Source: WGMI01 sp041739275
GTDB lineage: Bacteria > Bacteroidota > Bacteroidia > Flavobacteriales > Schleiferiaceae
Assembly (NCBI GenBank): GCA_041739275.1
Contig: JBGSOF010000004.1
Location: forward strand, 99,713 to 163,712
Direction of reading: 5' to 3'
DNA: 64,000 nt
This document shows positions 32,699-40,640 of the stretch, piece by piece. The notes under the pieces are model-generated. The model had not been told where the DNA came from. It was given only the letters and a program-made list of their open reading frames with translations, and did no database searches. The stretch's first letter is position 1. Every line of letters starts with the position of its first letter. The position numbers and the translations under genes are program-made.

Positions 32699-34207
32699 AT
32701 GGGATGGATTCGAAGAGCCGCCGCCGCGGGTTATGCGCGCTGGAATCACGGAAAAATCGACGCTTGGAAATTTCGGGCGGTCGAAGCACAAGAAAAATGG
32801 CGTCAGTTGTTGCTGGCTCAAGCCGCGAAAACAGATTTTGGCCGAACCCACGGTTTTGAAACCATCCGCAGCGGCGCCGACTTTGGGCGCAATGTGCCCA
32901 GCAGAGACTACGAAGCACTCAAACCTTGGGTAGAGCGCGTCGTGGCCGGAGAGTCCTCCGTTTTGTGGCCCGGCCGTCCGCTTTACTATGCCAAAACATC
33001 GGGCACGACATCGGGCACCAAGTATATCCCCATTTCAAACGAAAGCATGCCGTACCATATTCGGTCGGCAAGAGAAGCCTTGCTCGAGTACATACTTCGA
33101 TCGGGAAATACGCGATTTACCGAAGGCCAGATGATTTTTTTGCAGGGCAGCCCCGAAATGTATCGAACGGAGGGCGTGCTCACCGGTCGCCTGTCCGGAA
33201 TCGTCGCCCACCACATTCCGCCCTATTTGCAAAAAAACCGGCTTCCGAGTTGGGAAACCAATTGCATCGAAGACTGGGAGGCCAAGGTCGAAGCCATTGT
33301 CCGCGAGACTTCTGAACGCGATTTGCGCTTGATTTCGGGCATTCCGCCTTGGGTTCAGATGTATTTTGAACGACTGCTCGAACACACGGGGCGTTCAACG
33401 GTGCTCGAAGTCTTTCCAAATCTGAGCCTTTTCGTGACGGGTGGGGTGGCGTACGAACCTTATCGCGCAGGCATGGAGCGGTTGATCGGCGTACCCATCG
33501 ACCGAGTCGAAACGTACCCGGCCTCCGAGGGTTTTATTGCCTTCGACGATTCCAGCGGCGAGCCCGGATTGCTCCTTTTGGCCGACCATGGCATTTATTA
33601 CGAATTCGTCGCCGCAGAGCAGGTGGGCGACCCTCGAGCAGTTCGTCTGAGTTTGGGCGAAGTGGAGTTGGGCCGGAATTATGCCCTCGTGATGAGTACC
33701 AACGCCGGTTTATGGGCCTACGAAATCGGCGATACCGTCGAATTTGTCTCGCTCAATCCCTATCGAATTCGCGTGAGCGGCCGAACCAAGCACTTCATTT
33801 CCGCCTTTGGAGAACACGTTATCGGAAGTGAGGTCGAAGCCGCTATTCAGGCGGGTTGCGAACGCAGCGGCGCCCGGGTTTTGGAGTTTACGGTGGCTCC
33901 CCAAGTCGCGCCCTCAGAGGGTTTGCCGTATCACGAATGGTTTGTCGCCTTTGATTCGCCTCCGGCCGATTTATCGCTTTTTGCCGCCGAAGTCGATCGG
34001 AAATTGTGCGAGAAAAACAGCTATTACCGAGACCTGATCGATGGGGCCATTCTGAGGCCCGCAGTGATTCGCTCGGTGGGTCGAACGGCTTTTTCAGAAT
34101 ACATGAAAAGCGAGGGAAAGCTGGGAGGGCAAAACAAACTCCCCCGCTTGGCAAACGATCGGAAGATCGCCGATGCTCTCGAGAAGATTCAGCGCGTGGC
34201 CGAATAG
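32699..34207 (+). CDS. GH3 auxin-responsive promoter family protein
   Basis: 502 aa member of the ANL adenylate-forming superfamily, GH3 branch. ATP-binding motif YYAKTSGTTSGTKYIPIS is clear, as are YPASEGFIAFDD and NYALVMSTNAGLWAYEIGDTV-type motifs (key residues YEIGD). In plants GH3 enzymes conjugate amino acids to acyl hormones; bacterial members are widespread in Bacteroidota but their substrates are mostly unknown. The gene ends 19 bases inside the rnhA gene (convergent). Confidence 0.9.
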   Translation: MGWIRRAAAAGYARWNHGKIDAWKFRAVEAQEKWRQLLLAQAAKTDFGRTHGFETIRSGADFGRNVPSRDYEALKPWVERVVAGESSVLWPGRPLYYAKTSGTTSGTKYIPISNESMPYHIRSAREALLEYILRSGNTRFTEGQMIFLQGSPEMYRTEGVLTGRLSGIVAHHIPPYLQKNRLPSWETNCIEDWEAKVEAIVRETSERDLRLISGIPPWVQMYFERLLEHTGRSTVLEVFPNLSLFVTGGVAYEPYRAGMERLIGVPIDRVETYPASEGFIAFDDSSGEPGLLLLADHGIYYEFVAAEQVGDPRAVRLSLGEVELGRNYALVMSTNAGLWAYEIGDTVEFVSLNPYRIRVSGRTKHFISAFGEHVIGSEVEAAIQAGCERSGARVLEFTVAPQVAPSEGLPYHEWFVAFDSPPADLSLFAAEVDRKLCEKNSYYRDLIDGAILRPAVIRSVGRTAFSEYMKSEGKLGGQNKLPRLANDRKIADALEKIQRVAE

Positions 34208-34659
34208 GGATGTTCTCGCTCGTAGCCGGTGTCGGGCGGAAGATGAGCTCCCCGCGCTGCCTCTACCGCTAGCTTATCGCATCGCTCGTTGAAGGGGTGT
34301 CCGGAGTGTCCGCGAATCCATCGAAACACGGGCTTGAGCTTTCGGTGAACCACCAAGTAACGCATCCATAGGTCGGAATTGGCCTTGCCGACAAAGCCCT
34401 TCGTTTCCCAGCCAAAAACCCAGCGCTTGGTGATCGAATCGACCACGTATCGAGAATCGCTCACCACTTCAACCGTGAATTCGGTGGTCTTGATGGCCTC
34501 GAGACCCGCGATCACCGCCATCAGTTCCATTCGGTTGTTGGTGGTGTGTCGATAGGCACCGCAGATTTCTTTTTCCTTGTGTCCAAAGGTCAGAATGCAC
34601 GCATACCCCCCGGGTCCCGGGTTGCCCAGCGCACTGCCGTCGGTGTAGAGAACGATCAA
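34189..34659 (-). CDS. rnhA: Ribonuclease HI
   Basis: 156 aa RNase HI degrading RNA in RNA-DNA hybrids. All four catalytic acids are in place: YTDGSALGNPGPGGYA (Asp), NNRMELMAVIAGL (Glu), VVSDSRYVVDS (Asp) and GHPFNERCDKLAVEAA (Asp). Length normal. It is downstream of purN with a 4-base overlap. Confidence 0.95.
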   Translation of the reverse strand: MIVLYTDGSALGNPGPGGYACILTFGHKEKEICGAYRHTTNNRMELMAVIAGLEAIKTTEFTVEVVSDSRYVVDSITKRWVFGWETKGFVGKANSDLWMRYLVVHRKLKPVFRWIRGHSGHPFNERCDKLAVEAARGAHLPPDTGYEREHPYSATR

Positions 34660-35234
34660 TCTTCGGCCTCGAGTTCACTCACAACCCATTCGATCACAGA
34701 AGGATAGTGACGGTGTTCGAGCTCTTGAACTTTGTAGGCCACTTCCTCAGGACTGTCGCCCGGATCGATTTCGATGGAATCTTGAAAAACGATTTCGCCC
34801 TCGTCGTATTCACCGTTGACGTAGTGAATGGTGATGCCGGTTTCGCTCTCTTCGTTATCGACCACCGCTCGGTGCACATTCATCCCGTACATGCCTTCGC
34901 CCCCGTAATCGGGCAAGAGGGCCGGGTGAATATTGATGACGCGGCCCTCAAAAGCATCGAGAATCTCGAGGGGGATCTTCTTTAAAAAACCCGCGAGGAC
35001 AATCAAATCGATGCCGCTCGCTTTGAGCTTGGCGAGCACGGTGCCGTCCTGTAATTCGGCCATGCTGAAATACACCCCCGGGATGGAGTTCTCTTTGGCT
35101 CGTTTTAAAATCCCCGCATCCTTTCGGTTGCAGAGCACGAGATTTACCCGAGCCACATCGCTGTCTGCGAAGTGTCTGATGATGTTCTCGGCGTTGGTTC
35201 CCTTGCCGGAACCGAATATGGCGATGCGCTTCAT
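34656..35234 (-). CDS. purN: Phosphoribosylglycinamide formyltransferase
   Basis: 192 aa folate-dependent GAR transformylase of purine synthesis. Motifs: IAIFGSGKGTN (phosphate loop, with Lys where Asn is commoner), the catalytic VINIHPALLPDYGGEGMYG (Asn and His) and TIHYVNGEYDEGEIVFQ (catalytic Asp). ATG at 35234; the frame's earlier TTG at 35240 is ignored. Divergent from acpP. Confidence 0.94.
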   Translation of the reverse strand: MKRIAIFGSGKGTNAENIIRHFADSDVARVNLVLCNRKDAGILKRAKENSIPGVYFSMAELQDGTVLAKLKASGIDLIVLAGFLKKIPLEILDAFEGRVINIHPALLPDYGGEGMYGMNVHRAVVDNEESETGITIHYVNGEYDEGEIVFQDSIEIDPGDSPEEVAYKVQELEHRHYPSVIEWVVSELEAED

Positions 35235-35361
35235 TCCCAAAGTCCTGTGCGTCTCTTAGAGGTACGCATCAAAAATAGTCGAAGCTGCGAACCTAAAACA
35301 TTGGGCGATGGCCTTTGATTCGCTTTCTTTGTCGGCTGTAATAACCAATTCCTACAACGGC

Positions 35362-35601
35362 ATGTCTGATATCGCATCGCGCGTAAAAGCCATTATCGTA
35401 GAAAAACTCGGCGTAGACGAGAACGAGGTGACTCATGAAGCCAGTTTCACCAACGACCTCGGAGCCGATTCCCTGGACACTGTGGAGCTGATCATGGAAT
35501 TCGAAAAAGAATTCGACATTCAAATTCCAGACGATCAAGCGGAAAATATCGCTTCGGTCGGTCAGGCGGTTTCGTATATCGAAGAAGCCACCAAAGGCTA
35601 A
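35362..35601 (+). CDS. acpP: Acyl carrier protein
   Basis: 79 aa acidic carrier of acyl chains in fatty acid synthesis. The phosphopantetheine attachment motif is GADSLDTVEL. The ATG at 35362 (MSDIASRVKAIIVEKLGV) is the family start; 18 further codons upstream are not family-like. It is followed by fabF after 5 bases, the usual acpP-fabF-rnc order. Confidence 0.97.
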   Translation: MSDIASRVKAIIVEKLGVDENEVTHEASFTNDLGADSLDTVELIMEFEKEFDIQIPDDQAENIASVGQAVSYIEEATKG

Positions 35602-35606
35602 TTGCG

Positions 35607-36863
35607 ATGTTTTTGAAGCGCGTGGTTGTTACCGGGATGGGCGTGATTAGCCCGCTCGGAAATTCGCTGGATGCGTTTTGGAAGGCTTTGATCGCCGGCA
35701 CTTCAGGTGCGGGGCCGATCACTCTATTCGACGCCACGCACTTCAAAACGCGCTTTGCCTGCGAAGTCAAGGGCTTCGATCCACTTGATTACTTCGATAA
35801 AAAAGAGGTGCGCAAAATGGATCGATTCACCCATTTCGCCATCGCGGCAAGCGACGAAGCCATTCGAGATGCCCGGTTTGCCCCGGGAGAAATCGACAAA
35901 GACAGAGTTGGGGTGATCTGGGGAGCGGGCATTGGCGGTTTGGACACGTTCTTAACCGAGGCGACCTCTTATGTTGAGGGCCATAAAATACCCCGCTTCA
36001 ATCCCTTCTTTATCCCCAAGGTCATTTCAGACATCGCGCCGGGAATGATCAGCATTCGCAACGAATTCCGTGGCATGAATTTCGCCACGGTTTCTGCCTG
36101 CGCATCGAGCACCAATGCCTTGATTGACGGGCTCAATTACATCAGACTCGGAAAGGCTGAAGTGATTGTCGCCGGCGGTTCAGAAGCATCGGTAACCGAA
36201 GCCGGAGTGGGGGGTTTTAACGCCATGCACGCGCTGTCAACCCGCAACGACGACCCAAAAACAGCTTCGCGTCCCTTCGACAAAGACCGCGATGGCTTTG
36301 TTTCGGGAGAGGGCGGCGCCTGTTTGATACTCGAAGAACTCGAACACGCCAAGAAAAGAGGCGCTCGGATCTATGCCGAATTAGCGGGCGGAGGGATGTC
36401 GGCAGACGCGCATCACCTTACCGCGCCTCACCCGGAGGGCTTGGGAGCCAAACTGGTGATGAAGCGAGTGCTCGAAGATGCCGAAATGCGTCCCGAAGAC
36501 ATCGATTACATCAACGTACACGGAACCAGCACCCCCTTGGGTGATATCGCCGAGATTAAGGCGATCAAAGAGATTTTTGGAGCTCATGCCTACGGCTTGA
36601 ATATTAGCAGCACCAAATCGATGACGGGTCATTTGCTCGGAGCGGCGGGTGCCCTAGAAGCTTCGGCCGTGGTGATGTCTCTCGTGGAGGGTCTCGTGCC
36701 CCCGACCATTAACCATTTTACCGACGACCCCGAAATTGACCCCGGGCTCAACTTGACGTTTAATCGCGCACAAGCTCGCGAGCTCAAGGCGGCGATTAGC
36801 AACACCTTTGGTTTTGGCGGTCACAATGCTTCGGTTCTCTTCAAGAAGTACGAAGAGCGGTGA
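35607..36863 (+). CDS. fabF: 3-oxoacyl-[acyl-carrier-protein] synthase II
   Basis: 418 aa elongating ketoacyl-ACP synthase. The catalytic triad is visible: Cys165 in TVSACASSTNA, His in YINVHGTSTPLGD and His in KSMTGHLLGAAGALEA; C-terminal NTFGFGGHNASVLF is typical. Length normal. It works directly with AcpP encoded just upstream; its stop overlaps the rnc start (GTGA). Confidence 0.97.
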   Translation: MFLKRVVVTGMGVISPLGNSLDAFWKALIAGTSGAGPITLFDATHFKTRFACEVKGFDPLDYFDKKEVRKMDRFTHFAIAASDEAIRDARFAPGEIDKDRVGVIWGAGIGGLDTFLTEATSYVEGHKIPRFNPFFIPKVISDIAPGMISIRNEFRGMNFATVSACASSTNALIDGLNYIRLGKAEVIVAGGSEASVTEAGVGGFNAMHALSTRNDDPKTASRPFDKDRDGFVSGEGGACLILEELEHAKKRGARIYAELAGGGMSADAHHLTAPHPEGLGAKLVMKRVLEDAEMRPEDIDYINVHGTSTPLGDIAEIKAIKEIFGAHAYGLNISSTKSMTGHLLGAAGALEASAVVMSLVEGLVPPTINHFTDDPEIDPGLNLTFNRAQARELKAAISNTFGFGGHNASVLFKKYEER

Positions 36864-37669
36864 ATCTCAAGAGGCTCTGGACCTCGATTTTTAAGTCGGA
36901 TCCGAGGACAAAACACCCGGTAAAGCTCAGTCGCCCCGCGCCAAACAACTCGGCGCCTCGCTCGAAAAGCTCGAAATTCGATGCGCGGCCTCCCCGCCCT
37001 GCCGCAGAGATTAATCGGTTGCTCGGCTTTAGGGCGGGCAAACCCGAAATCTATCGCATCGCCTTCAGGCACAGTTCCTCGACCGACTCGGCCAACGGCA
37101 TTTTGAACAACCAACGGCTCGAGTATCTCGGAGATGCCATTTTAGGGGCTGCGGTGGCCGATTATCTCTATCAGCGCTTGCCCGGCCGCAACGAAGGCTA
37201 TTTGACGCAGATGCGTTCGAAGATCGTGAGCCGTAAGAGCTTGAACGAAATCGCGGCCAAGATGCAGCTCAACCACTGGATTGAAAGCCGTTTGCGGAAT
37301 CCCGAAAAAGGAGAGTCCATGCTCGGAGATACGCTCGAAGCACTGATTGGAGCCATTTATATCGACAAGGGCTTTGAAACCGCCCGAGGGTTTGTGGTAG
37401 AGCGGATTATCGAGCGCTTTATCAATTTTGAAGAGCTCGATCAGCAGGTGATCAGCTATAAGGGCAAGCTGATCGAATGGGCGCAGAAGCACAAGAAAAC
37501 TCTCCGGATTTCGGTAGACCCCGAAGAAGGTTCGCGCCCCGACAGACCCAAGTTTCGATGCGACATCCGGCTCGATGGCGAAGTCGTGGCCACTGCCGGT
37601 GCGGGCTCCAAAAAGAAAGCTGAAGAAAAAGCTGCCGGGCTCGCCTTTGTCAAATTGGGAATTGAGTGA
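36860..37669 (+). CDS. rnc: Ribonuclease III
   Basis: 269 aa double-strand-specific endoribonuclease for rRNA and mRNA processing. After a basic N-terminal extension of about 45 residues comes the RNase III domain with signature NQRLEYLGDAILGAAVADYL and second acidic cluster LGDTLEALIGAIYID, then a C-terminal dsRNA-binding domain (SYKGKLIEWAQKH, GAGSKKKAEEKAAGLAF). The GTG start overlaps the fabF stop. Its own stop overlaps the next gene in the same way. Confidence 0.95.
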   Translation: MNLKRLWTSIFKSDPRTKHPVKLSRPAPNNSAPRSKSSKFDARPPRPAAEINRLLGFRAGKPEIYRIAFRHSSSTDSANGILNNQRLEYLGDAILGAAVADYLYQRLPGRNEGYLTQMRSKIVSRKSLNEIAAKMQLNHWIESRLRNPEKGESMLGDTLEALIGAIYIDKGFETARGFVVERIIERFINFEELDQQVISYKGKLIEWAQKHKKTLRISVDPEEGSRPDRPKFRCDIRLDGEVVATAGAGSKKKAEEKAAGLAFVKLGIE

Positions 37670-38157
37670 AAAAGCTCTGGCTCGATTGGTCTGCAGATCT
37701 CGAGGCACAGAAGTATCTCGGGCTGCGAAGTCCGCTCGAGAATTTCACCCTCGCCTTTCGCCTTCACCAATTGAGCGGAGCGGCTTTTGAACGCCTCAAG
37801 GCCGATCATTCGGTTGAAGAGCGCGGCTATCGGGCTTGTTTTGCGCTGTTTCGCGGCTCTGATGCGCTCAGTGGCAATCCCGTTTTCTTGATTGAAACCA
37901 GAGGCCGAGCCGAAAGCGCGATTCCGACGACCGATTCCAACACTCTATTCACAACCCAAGAGTTGACCCAAGTTTCGGAGATTGGACTGTTGAGAGACCG
38001 AAATATTGCCGATTATTTGCTCTGTTTTGAAGACGCCGACTCCTCAGACATCGAACGCTGGCAGGCCTGGGCGAGGCAGTGCCCCGGAGTGGAGGCGGTT
38101 TTTAACTACGAACCCGTCCTACAGCGCGATCTCGAGCGTTTGATGTTCGACCTTTGA
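37666..38157 (+). CDS. Small protein in the IPExxxVDY family position
   Basis: 163 aa, GTG start overlapping rnc. In Bacteroidota the gene between rnc and pyk is the 'IPExxxVDY family protein', and size, position and the beginning KKLWLDW... YLGLRSPLENFTLAFRL fit. The eponymous motif is degenerate here: the equivalent stretch reads AIPTTDSNTLF. No signal peptide or membrane helix. Function unknown; assignment rests mainly on synteny. Confidence 0.6.
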   Translation: MKKLWLDWSADLEAQKYLGLRSPLENFTLAFRLHQLSGAAFERLKADHSVEERGYRACFALFRGSDALSGNPVFLIETRGRAESAIPTTDSNTLFTTQELTQVSEIGLLRDRNIADYLLCFEDADSSDIERWQAWARQCPGVEAVFNYEPVLQRDLERLMFDL

Positions 38158-38181
38158 TGCACCAACCTTTTTGAACCCCTC

Positions 38182-39606
38182 ATGCACTTCAACAAAACCA
38201 AAATAGTCGCCACACTCGGTCCGGCGAGCGATTCGCTCGAAAAGCTCCGAGAACTGACCATGGCAGGAGTCAATGTATTCCGAATCAATTTTTCGCACGG
38301 CACCCACGAAGAAGCGCGAGAAATCGTTCGACGAATCCGGCAAGTGGACGCCGAGACGCAGAGACACTTGGCCATTTTAGCTGATTTACAGGGGCCAAAA
38401 CTTCGAATCGGAATGGTCGAAGAGGGGGCCTTGTTGCAGCCCGGAGACCGATTGAGCTTTACGAACACCCCGGGAATGGGCACGAACAAAAGGGTGTACA
38501 TGACTTACGAGCTGTTTCCGCAGGATGTGAAAGTGGGCGAGAATGTCTTGCTCGACGACGGAAAGCTCTTGCTTAAAGTTGTGGAAACCAATGGTGTCGA
38601 CGAAGTCGTGGCCGAGGTCATTCAAGGCGGCCCACTCAAGAGTAAAAAAGGGGTCAACTTGCCGAATACGCGCATTTCTCTGCCGTGTTTAACCGAAAAA
38701 GACCTCGCGGACCTCGAGGTGGCCCTCGAAATGGGCGTGGAGTGGATCGGCTTGTCCTTTGTTCGCAATGCACAGGATGTGTACGAACTCCGGTCGCTGA
38801 TCGATCAAAAGGGCGCTCATTCGAGAATTATTGCCAAGATTGAAAAGCCCGAGGCCGTGGTCGACATCGACAACATTATCGAGGCTACCGACGGGGTGAT
38901 GGTGGCCCGAGGCGATTTGGGCGTGGAAGTGCCCATGCAAGGGGTGCCGCTGATCCAAAAAATGATTGTGAGCAAGTGTCACAAGGCAGCCAAACCCGTG
39001 ATTATTGCCACCCAGATGATGGAGACCATGATTACGAGCATGACGCCTACCCGGGCAGAAGTGAACGACGTGGCCAATTCGGTTTTAGACGGAGCCGACG
39101 CCATGATGCTGAGCGGTGAGACTTCTGTGGGGCAATATCCGGTCGAAGTGATCCGCACCATGTACAAAATCATCGCCCACATTGAAGAGACCAGCGAGTC
39201 GCGAAATCGGGTAGAAAATGTTCCGCGCTATCGGAACGATCGCTATGTGACCGATTCGATCTGCTACAATGCCAGCAAGATCGCCGATCAAATTGGGGCG
39301 GCAGGCATTTTAACCATGACCCAGTCGGGGTATACCGCTTTTCGAATTTCGTCTCACCGACCGAGAACCAACATCTTGGTATTCACGGCAAACCGCACCA
39401 TTTTGAATACCCTGAGTCTGATTTGGGGTGTACACGGGTTTTATTACGACAACCACACGTCGACCGACGAGACCTTTAAAGAAATTCTCTCGATGGTGGT
39501 TGAGAAAGAAATTGTTCGAAAAGGAGATTTAGTCGTCAAAATTGCGTCGATGCCGATCGCGGAAATGGGCATGACCAATACGCTCAAGATCGGGCAGGTG
39601 CACTGA
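38182..39606 (+). CDS. pyk: Pyruvate kinase
   Basis: 474 aa glycolytic enzyme transferring phosphate from PEP to ADP. Motifs: TKIVATLGPAS (N-terminus), FRINFSHGTHEEAR, ADLQGPKLRIG, and the active-site signature IIAKIEKPEAVVDI followed by DGVMVARGDLGVEVPMQ and ATQMMETMITSMTPTRAEVNDVANSVLDGADAMMLSGET-type sequence (only key parts given). It ends with a strong hairpin terminator, closing the acpP-to-pyk unit. Confidence 0.97.
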   Translation: MHFNKTKIVATLGPASDSLEKLRELTMAGVNVFRINFSHGTHEEAREIVRRIRQVDAETQRHLAILADLQGPKLRIGMVEEGALLQPGDRLSFTNTPGMGTNKRVYMTYELFPQDVKVGENVLLDDGKLLLKVVETNGVDEVVAEVIQGGPLKSKKGVNLPNTRISLPCLTEKDLADLEVALEMGVEWIGLSFVRNAQDVYELRSLIDQKGAHSRIIAKIEKPEAVVDIDNIIEATDGVMVARGDLGVEVPMQGVPLIQKMIVSKCHKAAKPVIIATQMMETMITSMTPTRAEVNDVANSVLDGADAMMLSGETSVGQYPVEVIRTMYKIIAHIEETSESRNRVENVPRYRNDRYVTDSICYNASKIADQIGAAGILTMTQSGYTAFRISSHRPRTNILVFTANRTILNTLSLIWGVHGFYYDNHTSTDETFKEILSMVVEKEIVRKGDLVVKIASMPIAEMGMTNTLKIGQVH

Positions 39607-39643
39607 CGCAGTTATTGTCTGGTTTTACCTTTCGACGCTCAAA

Positions 39644-39673
39644 GAAAAAGCCGCTTTTGGAAGCGGCTTTTTT
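39644..39673. terminator. Bidirectional rho-independent terminator
   Basis: AAGCCGCTT (39648-39656), TTGG loop, AAGCGGCTT (39661-39669), with A-run before and T-run after, so it can serve both pyk (+) and the DUF2795 gene (-), which ends at 39679. Confidence 0.93.
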
Positions 39674-39678
39674 GTGGG

Positions 39679-39903
39679 TTAATACTCGTCTTCGTTCCAA
39701 AGAAAATCTTCCTCGCTCGGATAGTCGGGCCAGATTTCTTCGATCGATTCATAGGCCTCGCCATCGTCGTCTTCGATGGCTTGTAGGTTTTCGACCACCT
39801 CGAGCGGTGCTCCGGTGCGAATGGCGTAGTCGACTAATTCGTCTTTCGTGGCCGGCCAAGGGGCATCGCTTAAGTAGGAAGCCAATTCCAAAGTCCAGTA
39901 CAT
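39679..39903 (-). CDS. DUF2795 domain-containing protein
   Basis: 74 aa, very acidic. The sequence MYWTLELASYLSDAPWPATK...ELVDYAIRTGAPLEVVENL and the acidic end EEIWPDYPSEEDFLW are the highly conserved Bacteroidota DUF2795 protein (PF11387). No function is established. It shares a terminator with pyk. Confidence 0.93.
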   Translation of the reverse strand: MYWTLELASYLSDAPWPATKDELVDYAIRTGAPLEVVENLQAIEDDDGEAYESIEEIWPDYPSEEDFLWNEDEY

Positions 39904-39976
39904 GGGCAGGCGTTTTCAGATTTGCGCAAAAGTAAGATTCCGAGCGCGATGATGGTTAAACGTAATTACTTGAAGG

Positions 39977-40516
39977 TCAGGGCGTCCAAATTTGTTCAGG
40001 ACTTTGAGTGCTTTTTGATGCCCAGCGCGCGAGCACAAAGAGGTAATCGGAGAGTCGGTTGAGGTATCTCAAGATCGATCCGTCTAACGACTGCTCTTCT
40101 GCGAGAGCCGCGGTGCGTCTTTCGGCGCGGCGGCAAACGGTTCGGGCAACGTGGCAGTGGGCCACCAAGGGCGTGCCGGTGGGGAGAATAAAATTTCGGA
40201 GCGGTTCGAGTTCTGCGTCCATGCGATCGATGGCCGATTCGAGTCGGGCTTCGGGTTCGTGCAAGAGCGGAGGCAATTTGCTGCGGAGCGATTCTTCCTC
40301 GGTGGCCAAGTGGGAGCCCAGCGTGAACAGATACGACTGAATCAAAGCCAGTTCTCCGTCGAGCGAGTCGCCACCGACCGAGCGAAGCATGCCAATCCAC
40401 GCATTCAATTCGTCGAGGCTGCCGTAGGCCTCAATGCGCAAATCGTGTTTGGGGACGCGCCCTCCCCCAAACAAGCCTGTAGAACCCTGATCGCCTGTGC
40501 GCGTGTAGATTTTCAT
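39977..40516 (-). CDS. Corrinoid adenosyltransferase, PduO type
   Basis: 179 aa ATP:cob(I)alamin adenosyltransferase making adenosylcobalamin. ATP-binding N-terminus IYTRTGDQGSTGLFGGGRV, the trimer/active-site pattern FILPTGTPLVAHCHVARTVCRRAERR and C-terminal LNRLSDYLFVLARWA are diagnostic. Length normal. The B12-dependent enzyme it serves (for example methylmalonyl-CoA mutase) is not in the window. Confidence 0.95.
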   Translation of the reverse strand: MKIYTRTGDQGSTGLFGGGRVPKHDLRIEAYGSLDELNAWIGMLRSVGGDSLDGELALIQSYLFTLGSHLATEEESLRSKLPPLLHEPEARLESAIDRMDAELEPLRNFILPTGTPLVAHCHVARTVCRRAERRTAALAEEQSLDGSILRYLNRLSDYLFVLARWASKSTQSPEQIWTP

Positions 40517-40640
40517 AAACTCCGAACTATAAAGTTGTCCAACCGAAGAAATTGAAAATCACGGTCGTGAAAAAACGACAAAGTCTCGAAATTTTTATTG
40601 CGCTTCGATTGTTTTCCAATGCAAAAAAACAGCGTGCGAC

